Shown: in pieces, positions 1 to 10,000 of the stretch
Layout: every line of letters begins with the position of its first letter
Numbering within the stretch: position 1 is the first letter of the stretch
Assembly: GCA_946803715.1 (NCBI GenBank)
Contig: CAMPET010000496.1
Location: 1-13,025, forward strand
Source: Beroe ovata
Taxonomy: Eukaryota > Ctenophora > Nuda > Beroida > Beroidae
Reading direction: 5' to 3'
DNA length: 13,025 bases
Program-made: the position numbers and the translations under genes
The notes under the pieces: model-generated
Databases searched by the model: none
Seen by the model: only the letters and a program-made list of their open reading frames with translations
Told to the model about the DNA's origin: nothing

Positions 1-155
1 CGACCAGAGACACCGTCTACCAGATAACAAGTTATTAGAACCCGAGCTTACACTCTTTTACAACCAGACCTATTCAGCTATTCGAATGATTTGTGTGGAC
101 AGTAGACACGCCTAGAGAATTCCCTCTTTTTTGACTGAATACCATCTCAACTCAG
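1..155 (+). other. Intron sequence at the left edge, 3' end of a gene A intron
   Basis: No coding similarity to the matching part of gene B is visible here. The stretch ends in a pyrimidine-containing acceptor (CTCAACTCAG) directly before the first recognisable exon of gene A. In gene B the matching exon is also preceded by an intron (3450-3704), so I read this as the tail of that intron. The upstream exons of gene A should lie to the left of the window. Confidence 0.7.
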
Positions 156-1678
156 GTTACCATGGCAACAGTTGTTCCTCCGATCATGGTATTCCTAGCG
201 AAGCACCCTCTTGTCGACCAGTACGATCTCTCTAGTCTCACTGACTTGTTGTGTGCTGCAGCCCCCCTCTCTCAGCAGTTAGAGGATGAGGTTCACGCCA
301 GACTAAACAACCCCAAACTGAGCTTCAGACAGGGTGAGAATCCAGATGGGATAGCAACCGATGGACGATGGTGTCTGGCTGCAGTTGCGGTTCTGTTTCT
401 GTAATTTGATTCCTCATGAGTCATGATTGGATGTATCATTCCGAGATATCGGTGGCAAAGAGTGGCCTCGTATTTCCTTTGCAACACGTGTTAATATCTC
501 ATCAACTCCTCATATCTCAGGTTATGGACTATCGGAAACAACTGCAGTCTCACATCACAGATCAAAAGACCGGCCTAAAGGTGGTTCTATTGGATCACTG
601 GCGCGAAACCATGAGGGAAAGGTACAGAACCCAATCCTCAGTGGTTGAGAGCATGAAGGAAGGACGTCTGTTTCCTAATTTTAATGATACCGGGAGTAAT
701 TGGAATAAGACAGTAAATTAATTGAATTGATTAGGGAGGGGGATTATATACTGGTAAACATGGTAACTATGGTGATTTTATCAGGTTGTTAACGTGGAGA
801 CAGGTGAAGAATGTGGTGTCAGGGAGAAAGGGGAGATCTACATTAGAGGACCATGTGTCATGAAGGGGTACTACAACAATCCCGTTGCTACGAGAGGTAG
901 CTGAACAATTCGTGGATTTCCAACTTCCAAGTCTGGGAAATAATCTTCAAGTCGACTTCTGCAGTTTGAAGCATGGTAACATTTATGATCTTGCTGAGAA
1001 AGTATTGACTATCTGTTTCCCATAGATAACATCACGGAAGACGGTTTCTTGAAGAGTGGTGATATCGGGTATTACGATGAAGATGGAGATTTCTATATAG
1101 TGGACAGACTGAAGGAGCTCATCAAAGTTAAAGGATTCCAGGTACCGTGTTATAAACTGTGTAATTGTGTAATTACCCAATTACACATTATCTACAACTC
1201 ATTAACAACAACCAGGTGGCCCCAGCTGAGTTAGAAGCGCTACTGTTGGAGCATCCTGCAATAGCGGACGCTGCAGTTATTGGTATTCCTGATGAGAGGG
1301 CTGGAGAGCGGCCCAAGGCATTTGTTGTTCCACGTGAGGGAGTCACAGTGTCTAGTGATGACGTCATTGATTTTATGAAGGAGCATGTTGTAGAGTACAA
1401 GATACCAGCTCAGGTATGATCCGGAGCTAGATGGGGTTTTCTGCGTGGACCATCATAAGCCGTCGTCACAACCTCTGAGATCCATAATTTGATTCATAAC
1501 AGCCCATATCAGTTATATACAACCTTGAAATGTCCATTTTGTGTCCCCTGAATGACCTCCATAGCTCATACTGCTATTCTTTACCCTGCAGGTTGAGTTC
1601 ACGGATACAATCCCTAAATTACCCAGTGGAAAAATACAGAGAAAAGTGCTGAGAGCTAAGGAACAACCTAAACTATGA
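156..1678 (+). CDS. Gene A: 4-coumarate-CoA ligase/luciferase-like acyl-CoA synthetase, 3' part
   Basis: Six exons give the C-terminal 263 residues of an AMP-forming acyl-CoA synthetase (ANL superfamily): 156-333, 521-621, 785-896, 1026-1141, 1216-1413 and 1592-1678, stop TGA. All introns are GT/AG and the frame stays open. Family motifs appear in order: the APLSQQ segment, YGLSETT (A5), [18 protein letters not shown] (A7), [14 protein letters not shown] (A8) and PKLPSGK with the catalytic lysine (A10). Known for the family: ATP activates a carboxylic acid to acyl-AMP, then CoA (or oxygen in luciferases) attacks. The substrate cannot be told from sequence. It is a tandem paralogue of gene B with the same exon boundaries. 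The N-terminal half, including the P-loop, lies before the window, so whether the gene is intact is unknown. The usual Gly of the GAAP motif is Ala (CAAAP). The C-terminus is PKL, similar to a weak peroxisomal PTS1. Exon ends in mid-codon were chosen because they restore the YGLSETT and TEDGF contexts. Confidence 0.9.
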
Positions 1679-1844
1679 TAATATTAATCCATACTTATCA
1701 ATGAAGAGGGACATAAAACTAAATTAAGAACTTCATGTTTACATTGTATGTTTTATTGGCGTTTCGTAAGTGGACAGAATTCTTTGTTGATAGCATTGAT
1801 TTGTTATGTCTTTTATCTTTTTAACCCATTCAGATATTTTTAGC

Positions 1845-1850
1845 AATAAA
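1845..1850 (+). promoter_or_regulatory. Likely poly(A) signal of gene A
   Basis: AATAAA lies about 170 bases after the gene A stop codon and is the first exact hexamer found there. Without transcript ends the assignment is by position only. Confidence 0.5.
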
Positions 1851-1874
1851 TTTTCTGGTAATATTGTTTTTAAG

Positions 1875-1971
1875 AATGATTATTCTAATGATTCTTTCAT
1901 TAATTGATGTCGAAGCAGTCGAAGCAATGATTATTCTAATGATTCTTTCATCAATTGATGTCGAAGCAGTC
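1875..1971. repeat. Direct repeat, two 46-bp copies, period 51
   Basis: Copies at 1875-1920 and 1926-1971 differ at a single position (CATTAATTG versus CATCAATTG) and are separated by GAAGC. It is a local tandem duplication in the 3' flank of gene A, with no coding potential. Confidence 0.9.
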
Positions 1972-2101
1972 AATGGTTGTGGAAATATACCTATCCATTT
2001 ATCAGATAAATAATCTCTGTTATTCTATTTATTGTTTACGTAATTCAACTTTCACTGCTCTACACAGCTACAAGAAGGATAAATAATTCATGCAATCATA
2101 A

Positions 2102-2183
2102 GGGAGCATTTATTAAATGTACATTTCGATGCTCCCAACTCGAGAAGAAGTATCTATTATCTATAGCATCAATAATCGAGTTG
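2102..2183. repeat. Cluster of short inverted repeats upstream of gene B
   Basis: GGGAGCAT (2102-2109) pairs with ATGCTCCC (2129-2136). CAACTCGA (2136-2143) pairs with TCGAGTTG (2176-2183). Inside the first loop are the palindromes CATTTATTAAATG and AAATGTACATTT. The two 8-bp stems meet at base 2136. The region could be a folded remnant of a small element or protein-binding palindromes; nothing decides between them. Confidence 0.5.
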
Positions 2184-2275
2184 AGTAGTTTACCAATTCA
2201 TCCACTTATAAGCTCCATGACGTGTTATTCATCACATGACTGCACTCTCTGAATTATATAAACTCTCTCTACGAA

Positions 2276-5098
2276 ATGAGGAGCAGTGTTCTGAAGAAGA
2301 GTTTCTTGTCTCCATGGCAACATTCCCGGAGTCTCCTAACCTCATCAAGAGAACCATTCCCTCCGCAAAATGCTCTACTTCATGAGTTCCTCAAGCCTAG
2401 CTTGGACAAGAACTCTAGCAGAAATGCTGTGGTAAGAGCCCATTTTTCATACTATGAAGTTAACAATCGTTTTTGTACCTTTATATTATGGCATTCATCC
2501 TGGTGTAGAATATAACTCTGAATTGGCCAGATAGACTACGCATCAAAGGACGAGATGACATATGGGGAGATAGGAGAGAGCATTGGTAAGATAGCAAACA
2601 TGCTTCTGGATACAGGAGTCAGGCCTGGTGATCACATTGGACTCAGCTCCTATAACCATATCAATTACATTCCCCTTAAATTGGGAATAATCGCTGCTGG
2701 AGCTACTGTCGGACTCTGTAATCCAACATACTCAGGTTGTTAGATAGACCCCTGATATGCGTATCTATAACTTGCTTGCTCTGTGGGATTTGTAACTCGC
2801 TATGTACCGTGGATTTGCCCATTTCAGGCGCTGAACTGGACCAACTGCTACAAACAGCTCATGCTACCAGGGTCATTGGACATCCCAAAAACAGTCAAGA
2901 TGTGAAGGATTCCGCAAAAAGACTCGGACTCCCAGAACCTACTGGTAATTTCGATCTACAAGAGATCCTGAAAATTGCACATAGCTCTCTTTGCAATAAG
3001 TCACTAGCACATTTTTCACCCATCCCAGATATATCAGATGTTCTGGAAGCGAGCAAGCACTACTCCAGCGCTCTTCCTGAGCTAAATGCTACGATACACG
3101 ACACCTGTGCCCTTTTCTTCAGCAGTGGCACCACAGGGTTCCCCAAAGCTGTGGAAATAACTCATGATAACTTTGTCAGCCAGTGTATGATCCTTGATGA
3201 TCCCAGTGCTTTCAACTTCAACGAGGATTCCGTTAATGTGAGTCTAAAACATCATAATTCATTCGTGTCAAGCTAGTAGCAAACATCATGGTTTTGACAC
3301 ATGTCACATCTCCACAGAATGGCTTTCTGCCACTGTTTCACGTGTTCGCCAGCACTGTTGGTTTTCACATCCTACAAAAGGGTGCTCTCACGGTCAACTG
3401 TGATGGATTCACTCCTCTTTCCTTCTTGGAGACCATGCAGGATTACAAGGTACACATATCATTCTCCAGTAAGGAGCTATCCTCAAATATTCACAAAAAC
3501 TGACATGTTTTGGGTGGATAAGGGGTTAGGTCGGCCACTAACTCGGGAACCGATCATCGGATTGACGTGAAATTTTGGTTTTCAGAGTTTCTAATGGTCC
3601 TTGAGCTTTTGTAGAAGTTTCAAGTCAATCGGTCTATCCATTTGGGAGCTATCCTCAAATTCTATCCTCGGTTTCCCAATCCTCAACTCTTGAACACAAC
3701 CCAGGTTACCATGGCAACAGTTGTTCCTCCGATCATGGTATTCCTAGCGAAGCACCCTCTTGTCGACCAGTACGATCTCTCTAGTCTCACTGACTTGTTT
3801 TGCGGTGCTGCTCCAATGTCAAAACAGCTTGAGGACGAGGTTCACACCAGGCTCAAAAACCCGAGGCTCAGTTTTAGGCAGGGTGAGACTTATCTTTCTC
3901 CTTCCTCAGCTTTTCATTTTGAAACCTATTTGTGAATGTGGAAAGCATTGACCTCTCCTAACTTCACTTTCTTCCTAGGTTATGGGCTGTCAGAAACCAC
4001 TACCGTGTCGCATCACAGGTCTCGTGACAGACCCAAAGCAGGGTCTGTGGGATCACTGGCTAGAAACACAGAAGGAAAGGTGGGAGAGGAGAAGTAATCA
4101 AATATCGATATCAATCAGACAGGAAATTGAGTGAATTGATTACGGAGGGGGAAGATATACTGGTTACCATGGCAACTATGTTGATTTTATCAGGTTGTTA
4201 ACGTGGAGACAGGTGAAGAGTGTGGTGTCAGGGAGAAAGGGGAGATCTACATTAGAGGACCCTGCGTCATGAAGGGTTACTACAACAATCCCCTTGCTAC
4301 GAGAGGTAGAATATATTTGTATGTAGGTTCAAGACATGATTTTGAATGTTAATCGTGATTTGTTTTTAGTATTGCCGTCATAAGTTTTGTCCTGATCAGA
4401 GAGCATTACGGAAGACGGCTTCTTGAAGAGTGGTGATATCGGGTATTACGATGAGGACGGAGATTTCTATATAGTGGACAGACTGAAGGAGCTCATCAAA
4501 GTTAAAGGATTCCAGGTACCGTATTATGTACAACTGTGTATACAAACAACTGTGTATACAAACAACTGTGTATGTTGTAATTATTACACGATACCTAATA
4601 ATTATCTACAACTCATTAACAACAACAACCAGGTGGCCCCAGCTGAGTTAGAAGCACTACTGTTGGAGCATCCTGCAATAGCGGACGCTGCAGTTATTGG
4701 TATTCCTGATGAGAGGGCTGGAGAGCGGCCCAAGGCATTTGTTGTTCCACGTGAAGGAGTCACAGTGTCTAGTGATGACGTCATTGATTTTATGAAGGAG
4801 CATGTTGTTGAGTACAAGATACCAGCCCAGGTATGATCAGGTTTTAGATGGGGTTTTCTGCGTGGACCATCATAAGCCGTGGTCACAACCTCTGAGGTCC
4901 ATAACTTGATTCATAACAGCCCATATCAGTTATATACAACCTTGATATGTCCATTTTGTGTCCCCTGAATGACCTCCATAGCTCATACTGCTATACTGTA
5001 TCCTGCAGGTTGAGTTCACGGATACAATCCCTAAATTACCCAGTGGAAAAATACAGAGAAAAGTGCTGAGAGCTAAGGAACAAGCTAAGCTATCATAA
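2276..5098 (+). CDS. Gene B: complete 4-coumarate-CoA ligase/luciferase-like acyl-CoA synthetase
   Basis: Ten exons encode 565 residues, normal for the family: 2276-2431, 2531-2735, 2828-3237, 3318-3449, 3705-3882, 3979-4079, 4194-4305, 4400-4515, 4633-4830, 5009-5098. Motifs in order: MTYGEI near the N-terminus; the P-loop SSGTTGFPKAV (219-229), with Ala where Gly is common; LPLFHVF (A4, 261-267); GAAPM; YGLSETTT (A5, 362-369); [18 protein letters not shown] (A7, 442-452); [14 protein letters not shown] (A8, 458-471); PKLPSGK with catalytic Lys550 (A10). It should make acyl-AMP and acyl-CoA from an unknown carboxylic acid, or act as a luciferase-like oxygenase. The start is the first in-frame ATG after the stop at 2237. 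The first 25 residues carry Arg, Lys, Ser and Leu and no acidic residue, like a mitochondrial presequence. The C-terminus is AKL followed by Ser, so a PTS1 would be masked. It is the tandem neighbour and paralogue of gene A. Confidence 0.93.
3473..3660. repeat. 16-bp direct repeats flanking a 156-bp segment in a gene B intron
   Basis: GGAGCTATCCTCAAAT occurs exactly at 3473-3488 and at 3645-3660, both inside intron 3450-3704. The segment between carries an imperfect inverted repeat: 3558-3573 against 3617-3632, 13 of 16 positions complementary. A small inserted element with target duplication or a segmental duplication would both fit. No protein is encoded in it. Confidence 0.6.
4531..4573. 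repeat. 16-bp tandem repeat in a gene B intron
   Basis: The unit CAACTGTGTATACAAA starts at 4531 and 4547, with a partial third copy from 4563, just after the exon 8 donor. The matching gene A intron (1142-1215) lacks it and is about 40 bases shorter. The repeat therefore expanded, or was lost, after the two copies separated. Confidence 0.85.
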
Positions 5099-6024
5099 CA
5101 GCTAAGAAACAAATTCATTTTCATTACATTCAATTGCATTCTTAGTTTTTTGTTACGAAAGTTATAGTACATGATCATTTATGTTAGTTTCGAATTATTT
5201 TCCTTCCAAGATGTATCTTAACAGCGGAAATTTTTTTCTTTGAATATCACATTTCCATTTTGAATACGATGGTTTTTATTATTAAGATTTGTGATGTTTT
5301 TAATAAATGTATGTTAATTAAACTTTGATTTATAATCCGGTTTTCATAGTTTTAATCATTTATTTGTGTTAATAAACATTTTTCTTTAATAAACATTTTC
5401 ATTTGACATCTTGATGACAATTGAAATATTCATGACGACAATATTCATGATGACAATAGATTTTATTAATGGGATTTGTCGTTCTTAAGATCATGTTTGT
5501 TAATCTGTTTTTGATCTGTTATCCGCTTTTCATTGAATAATCTACTCAATAAGAGTTATAAGCTCCGTGTTTTTAGTTTTGCTTTTGGTTTTCAAATGTC
5601 ATCACTTTTTCTTCAAAGATAGGATTTCTCTTTTTAATGTATAGAATGGTTTTCAATAGCTAAGAGTGTTTAGAGCATGCTTTAGGCTTGCGATATTGAT
5701 TCAAGACTTGTATCAATTCAACAACTGCATCGATTTCAAAACCATCAAATTGTGACATTGTGGCAAATAGAGCTACGTGGAGAGTAAAAACTGGAACGCG
5801 CGATCAAGTATTACTGATTGATAGTGCGCGGCACAACACTTCTTTTTGACATTTGTGTAGAAATTAGGCGCGAGTCAATTTCATGCCACGTGTGTTGTAG
5901 TTGTACTGTGTTTGATGGCCTCATTTATCTTTAAACAAGCGTTCCCTGGATGATCGTGTTAACATTTTCATATGGGCCCTACACAATTCAAGGTCGGTTT
6001 AGGCAGAAATGGTGAGGCGTAGCT
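5099..6024. other. Intergenic region between gene B and gene C
   Basis: No exon is supported on either strand. The first 400 bases are strongly AT-rich and hold the gene B poly(A) candidates. A 15-bp tandem pair (ATATTCATGACGACA and a one-base variant) lies at 5426-5455. The rest leads up to the TATA box at 6025 and includes one CACGTG palindrome at 5887. Confidence 0.6.
5302..5393 (+). promoter_or_regulatory. Poly(A) signal candidates of gene B
   Basis: Three exact AATAAA hexamers lie at 5302-5307, 5371-5376 and 5388-5393 in AT-rich DNA, starting 204 bases after the gene B stop. Any of them could end the transcript. The last two sit in a near-repeat, AATAAACATTTT. Confidence 0.5.
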
Positions 6025-6032
6025 TATAAAAG
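6025..6032 (+). promoter_or_regulatory. TATA box candidate for gene C
   Basis: TATAAAAG is a close match to the metazoan TATA consensus. A start site about 30 bases downstream (near 6055) would give a 5' leader of about 190 bases before the proposed gene C start at 6249. Neither the start site nor the leader is proven. ATGs between the TATA box and 6249 open only very short frames. Confidence 0.45.
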
Positions 6033-6248
6033 AGTTAACAGACAACACGGATATTGCATTCAAACCATCACTATTCACTCAGGTTTGATACTTCAAAGAG
6101 CTGCCATGTTTTAAGTATTGCTGAGTTTATAATCCAAATCGAATGAATACTCTAAACCGATTCCCAAAGACATTTGCACATTAAAACACGTGAATATAAA
6201 CGTCTTGTTTGATCACTGTATTAGCGGAATATTGTAATCGCTCGAAGC

Positions 6249-7036
6249 ATGCGAACCACTTTCGTTCATTGCTGTGTAATTCGTGACGCAAAACACACAC
6301 ACATACGAGCAGTTTACTATATATCAGTCCTTTGATCGCCCGATTTTCACTTCCTTATACAAATTCAATCAGTAGAACTATGACTCTTTTACTAAAGATA
6401 ATCACATAGTCATCACACTTTGTATGTGAGTACAGTAATAGTTATCTATAATCCGATAAGACATCACATTACATCGCTCTTTGCCTAGAGCCCAGGGGCA
6501 TTTCTTAACACACGTGATATTAACAGCTTTGCCTCATTTATTATAGGTCTTGTGACCGTTTTCTGTATGGGCTACCGGGAGCGAAATTTTAGTTCATATC
6601 ATATTTTGTCTGCTGTGCCTCTCGTACGTTGAGACAAACATTTCGTATGTCACTTATGTGTGACTGACTGAATATTGTTTGTCATTGATAATCATAGCTT
6701 CTTTGCGATGATTGCTATTGATAGGGGTTTGAAACATTCTAAAACGTGATTGTGAGGGACGCAACTCTTAATTCACCACTGAAAAGGGAGCGGTTGGATA
6801 TTCAGACCAATTTATGTTTAATTGATTATGCTAACAATCCCTAAGCAATAACATACGAAGTTTGGCTATAATAGATGCACTCTTCTCCTATTATACAGGT
6901 AGACTATAAATATCCATCTGGAAAGATTTCCCACTTTCCATTGACTGTTATACCATTATCACCATTATATTATACCTCCATTATCAGGTCATTCTGTTCA
7001 TTCTTGTGTCAGCTGATCGAGTGTACGCGCAACAGG
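6249..7036 (+). other. Signal-peptide exons 1 and 2 of gene C
   Basis: Exon 1 (6249-6275) encodes MRTTFVHCC and exon 2 (6988-7036) encodes VILFILVSADRVYAQQ plus one base. Together they form a short basic start, a hydrophobic core and a V-Y-A cleavage box (cut expected after residue 23). Exon 2 ends CAGG/GTGTGT in phase 1, exactly what the TIL exon at 7150 needs (it starts with the last two bases of an Asp codon). Exon 2 is well supported by this fit. Exon 1 is chosen because its ATG and GTAATT donor give the right phase, and another first exon is possible. Confidence 0.6.
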
Positions 7037-10000
7037 GTGTGTATTCTAGTCGATTATATCGTGTCCAGTCGATCATATCAAGTCCTTTATAATTATCTCT
7101 CGGCAATAGTATATCTTGCACAACCCCGATAATATCCACTGCATTTCAGACGTGGAATGTCCCGAGGGCCAGACATTCATGACATGTGGCAGTGCATGTG
7201 ACAGGACATGTCACATCCCGGACCCTATTTGCACTGAGCAGTGTGTCGCACGGTGTCAATGTGTTGACTCCACTCCGCTGCTTCACAATGGAAAATGTAT
7301 CGCGCAGACTGAGTGTCCTACAGGTAATTGTGCTACACTGAGGTTGTGGTAGTAACACTTACACAGTAAAACTATGGTAGATGTCCGAAAAATTCTCCCA
7401 AAACTCGTCATCCCTGCCCCCGCCCTTTGTTTACTATTTATGCAAAATATCCCTCCCTGCTTCTTGGCTTGAAACTGTCCCGTCCCTGTGGCCATCCTTC
7501 ATGGATGTCAATCATTTCACTCTCAAATGATTGAGTCAGTGCATAATGTGCATGAATGAACGTGACACATACATACATGACTGCTGACACACTCACTCTG
7601 ACTGACACACTCACTCTGACTGACACACTCAGACTAAGACCGAGACAACATGTCTCAGTATCTCTCTCTCTCAGACGACGAATGCACAGAGGAACTTGTG
7701 CATTGTCTCATCGATCCCTGTGAAGTTAACACTTGTGCCAAGTACCCTGATGCGATCTGCAAGTCTGATTTCTGCGGTGGCTGTAATGCCAAGTTCTATC
7801 ATGCTGACGGAATACTGATACATGACTGTAACGGTGAGTTGGGTAGTGGGAAGTTGTGCAGTGGTCATCTCACTCTGGTCCGATTTAATCAGCATAATGG
7901 GCGAAATTACAATTATTTAATGAGCTAACTGTTTTGCAGGTAACCTCATAATTTTGGACGCAACATTGAAATTTACATCATCATTGCATGATGCAGCGAT
8001 GTTCATGGAGTTATGGTTATGATTACATTGTTTTCCACCACATTGTGCACAGTCACACACACACTAGCTCAGACCCTATTGTTCAAACATGATATAGACG
8101 CATAGGTAGAGGTAGAGTTATTGCGAACTATGTGTGATCCAGTGTAACATAGGTAGATGTAGTGCGTCTTCCATCAGTCGCACATAATCCATCATCCACA
8201 TTATCATGTGTGTACCCCAGCTGCTGTTTCTCTTTCCGTTGTGCCCCACCTGTCTTTATCCCGAGTGCCGTGTTTCAGGTTGTGCCCACCATTCTGTCGT
8301 CTCATTAACGTGTTCCAGGTTGTGGCCGCCCTCAGGCATCGGTAGAGAACTCGAAGACACGTGACTGTGCGGCTGCCTGTACACGTACGTGTGCAGATCC
8401 TAACCCCGAGTGTATCGATGACTGTCACGTGATGTGTGCCTGTCCTGACCCCTCCCCAATAGCGGATGGGGGGCGGTGCATACCTTACTCTGCGTGCCCC
8501 ATTGAAACAAGTGAGCAATGAGGATTAGAAATGCTAATGATTCCTGATGCCCCTCATTTTTCGCCCCCCCCCTCTCTTATAATCTGAAGATTGCACCGCT
8601 GCATCTCTCTCTGACACCTCACTTTGACAGTTCCCGATTGTTACGGTGGGCAGCAGTGGCACGAATGTGGCATGGATTGTATCCGCACGTGTGCCGACCC
8701 AAACCCCATCTGCAACAAGCGGTGTGTCAGCAAATGCCAGTGCCCCATTGATGCCCCCTTCTGGGAGGTTCAGGAAAGCGGTCGTGGTCGGTGTGTGACT
8801 GAGGAACAGTGCCGGCTTAACACGGGTTAGTTTTCATACACAATCCCTAATAACTCAGCGATATTGATACGACTTCAGAACTTTTGTATGGCTTGCTCTA
8901 ATTCCATGCGTTGTAGTACTCCATCATCGTGTTGAAGTTGTTTTCGACAGCTTTCTTTGTGTATAACAGTCTTGTTATACCACGGTTATAACTGCTGTAT
9001 ATTTACGTTCTCTCTCTTTTCCTCACTCCTCACGGCGTTGTGAGTTGTCTCTTAGCTGCGGTGTTGTGTTGTAGGTGATTGTGTTCATGATGGAGAAGGA
9101 AAGGAGGTGGGGGACACGTGGCAGAAAGATGTGTGTACCACGTGTCATTGTGTCGCGGAGCAGGAAGCATCTGATGGTGAGTTTTCCTATGCTGACATTT
9201 TGTTAACTGCTCCTTGTTTTAGATTACTCTATCTTTGTCCGAATCAATTTGCTGATATTTTGAATTAAAGTTGGTTACAATTTACATGATTTTGCATCAA
9301 TCCAGGTGTTGAAGTGAAAAGCGAAGTGTGCCACAGTATTTACTGTGCCATGCCCATTTGTGACACACAGATTGTGTACTCTGAGGATTATTGCTGCCCA
9401 TTCTGTGAGTAGTCAGTTAATGCATGAGTCCAGTTTTTCGTATTATCACTTTCAATTGAATGACATTTGCAATTGAATGACATGTGCAGATTTTTTCAAT
9501 CGTTTCTGAAAGTTGATGCTCTGACTCTGACGTTTTCCCTTAATCCAGGTGCCGAGCAGTGTACATTTGACGGCGTCACGTATGCGGTCGGTGAAAGTTG
9601 GACACCTGACGATTGCACAGAATGCTGGTGCCTTGCTTCAGATAACGGTGAGATCATGCCGCGCGCGTCGCGGAAATATTTCAAAACTCAGCAATCGCTT
9701 ATCGAGCTGCGTTTGTGCTGACTTAACAATCTCACGGAGTAACTTAGCCATCTTAAACTAAACCATGAAATGTTGGTTCCCCTTCCATCTGCAGAGGAAG
9801 GAAAGATCCAGGAGTGCAAGAAGGAAAAGTGTGAGAAACCTCGATGTGGGATGGGAGTGGATTTGGTGTTCCAGGACGGTGACTGCTGTCCTAAGTGTGG
9901 GTATTCGGGGCCGGGGGGGCACAATATCAACTATGGTGGAAAACTATCGTTGACTAAATTCAGGGGGAGAGTTAGTTCAGGGGGAGGGTTAGTGGGCCAT

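Larger units (their letters stand above)
1679..2275. other. Intergenic region between gene A and gene B
   Basis: No coding exon is supported. The region holds the AATAAA at 1845, the 46-bp direct repeat at 1875-1971, and a group of short palindromes at 2102-2183. It must contain the gene B promoter. The closest TATA-like string, TATATAAA at 2255-2262, lies only 14 bases before the gene B start codon, too close for a normal TATA box with that start. An in-frame stop at 2237-2239 rules out extending gene B upstream in the same exon. Confidence 0.6.

Noticed and set aside
293-487. Minus-strand open frame opposite gene A
   Set aside because: It overlaps a + strand exon with clear family motifs and shows no domain of its own.
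416-721. + strand open frame of 101 codons in another frame
   Set aside because: It runs across the exon at 521-621 in the wrong frame and into intron sequence. The YGLSETT frame is the real one.
2255-2262. TATATAAA as TATA box of gene B
   Set aside because: It lies 14 bases before the start ATG, so a normal start site would fall inside the coding region, and no later in-frame ATG is present in exon 1.
6875-7132. 85-codon open frame before the first TIL exon
   Set aside because: Its frame has no recognisable domain and does not join the TIL exon in phase. The overlapping +1 frame with the hydrophobic VILFILVSA stretch fits both splice phase and a signal peptide.
7555-7637. CRISPR-like array from the 18-bp repeat
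   Set aside because: The copies are head-to-tail without spacers, inside an intron of an animal gene. It is an ordinary minisatellite.
8204-8518. 104-codon minus-strand open frame
   Set aside because: It lies opposite the TIL 2 exon, whose ten cysteines are in perfect family spacing. The reverse frame has no family pattern.
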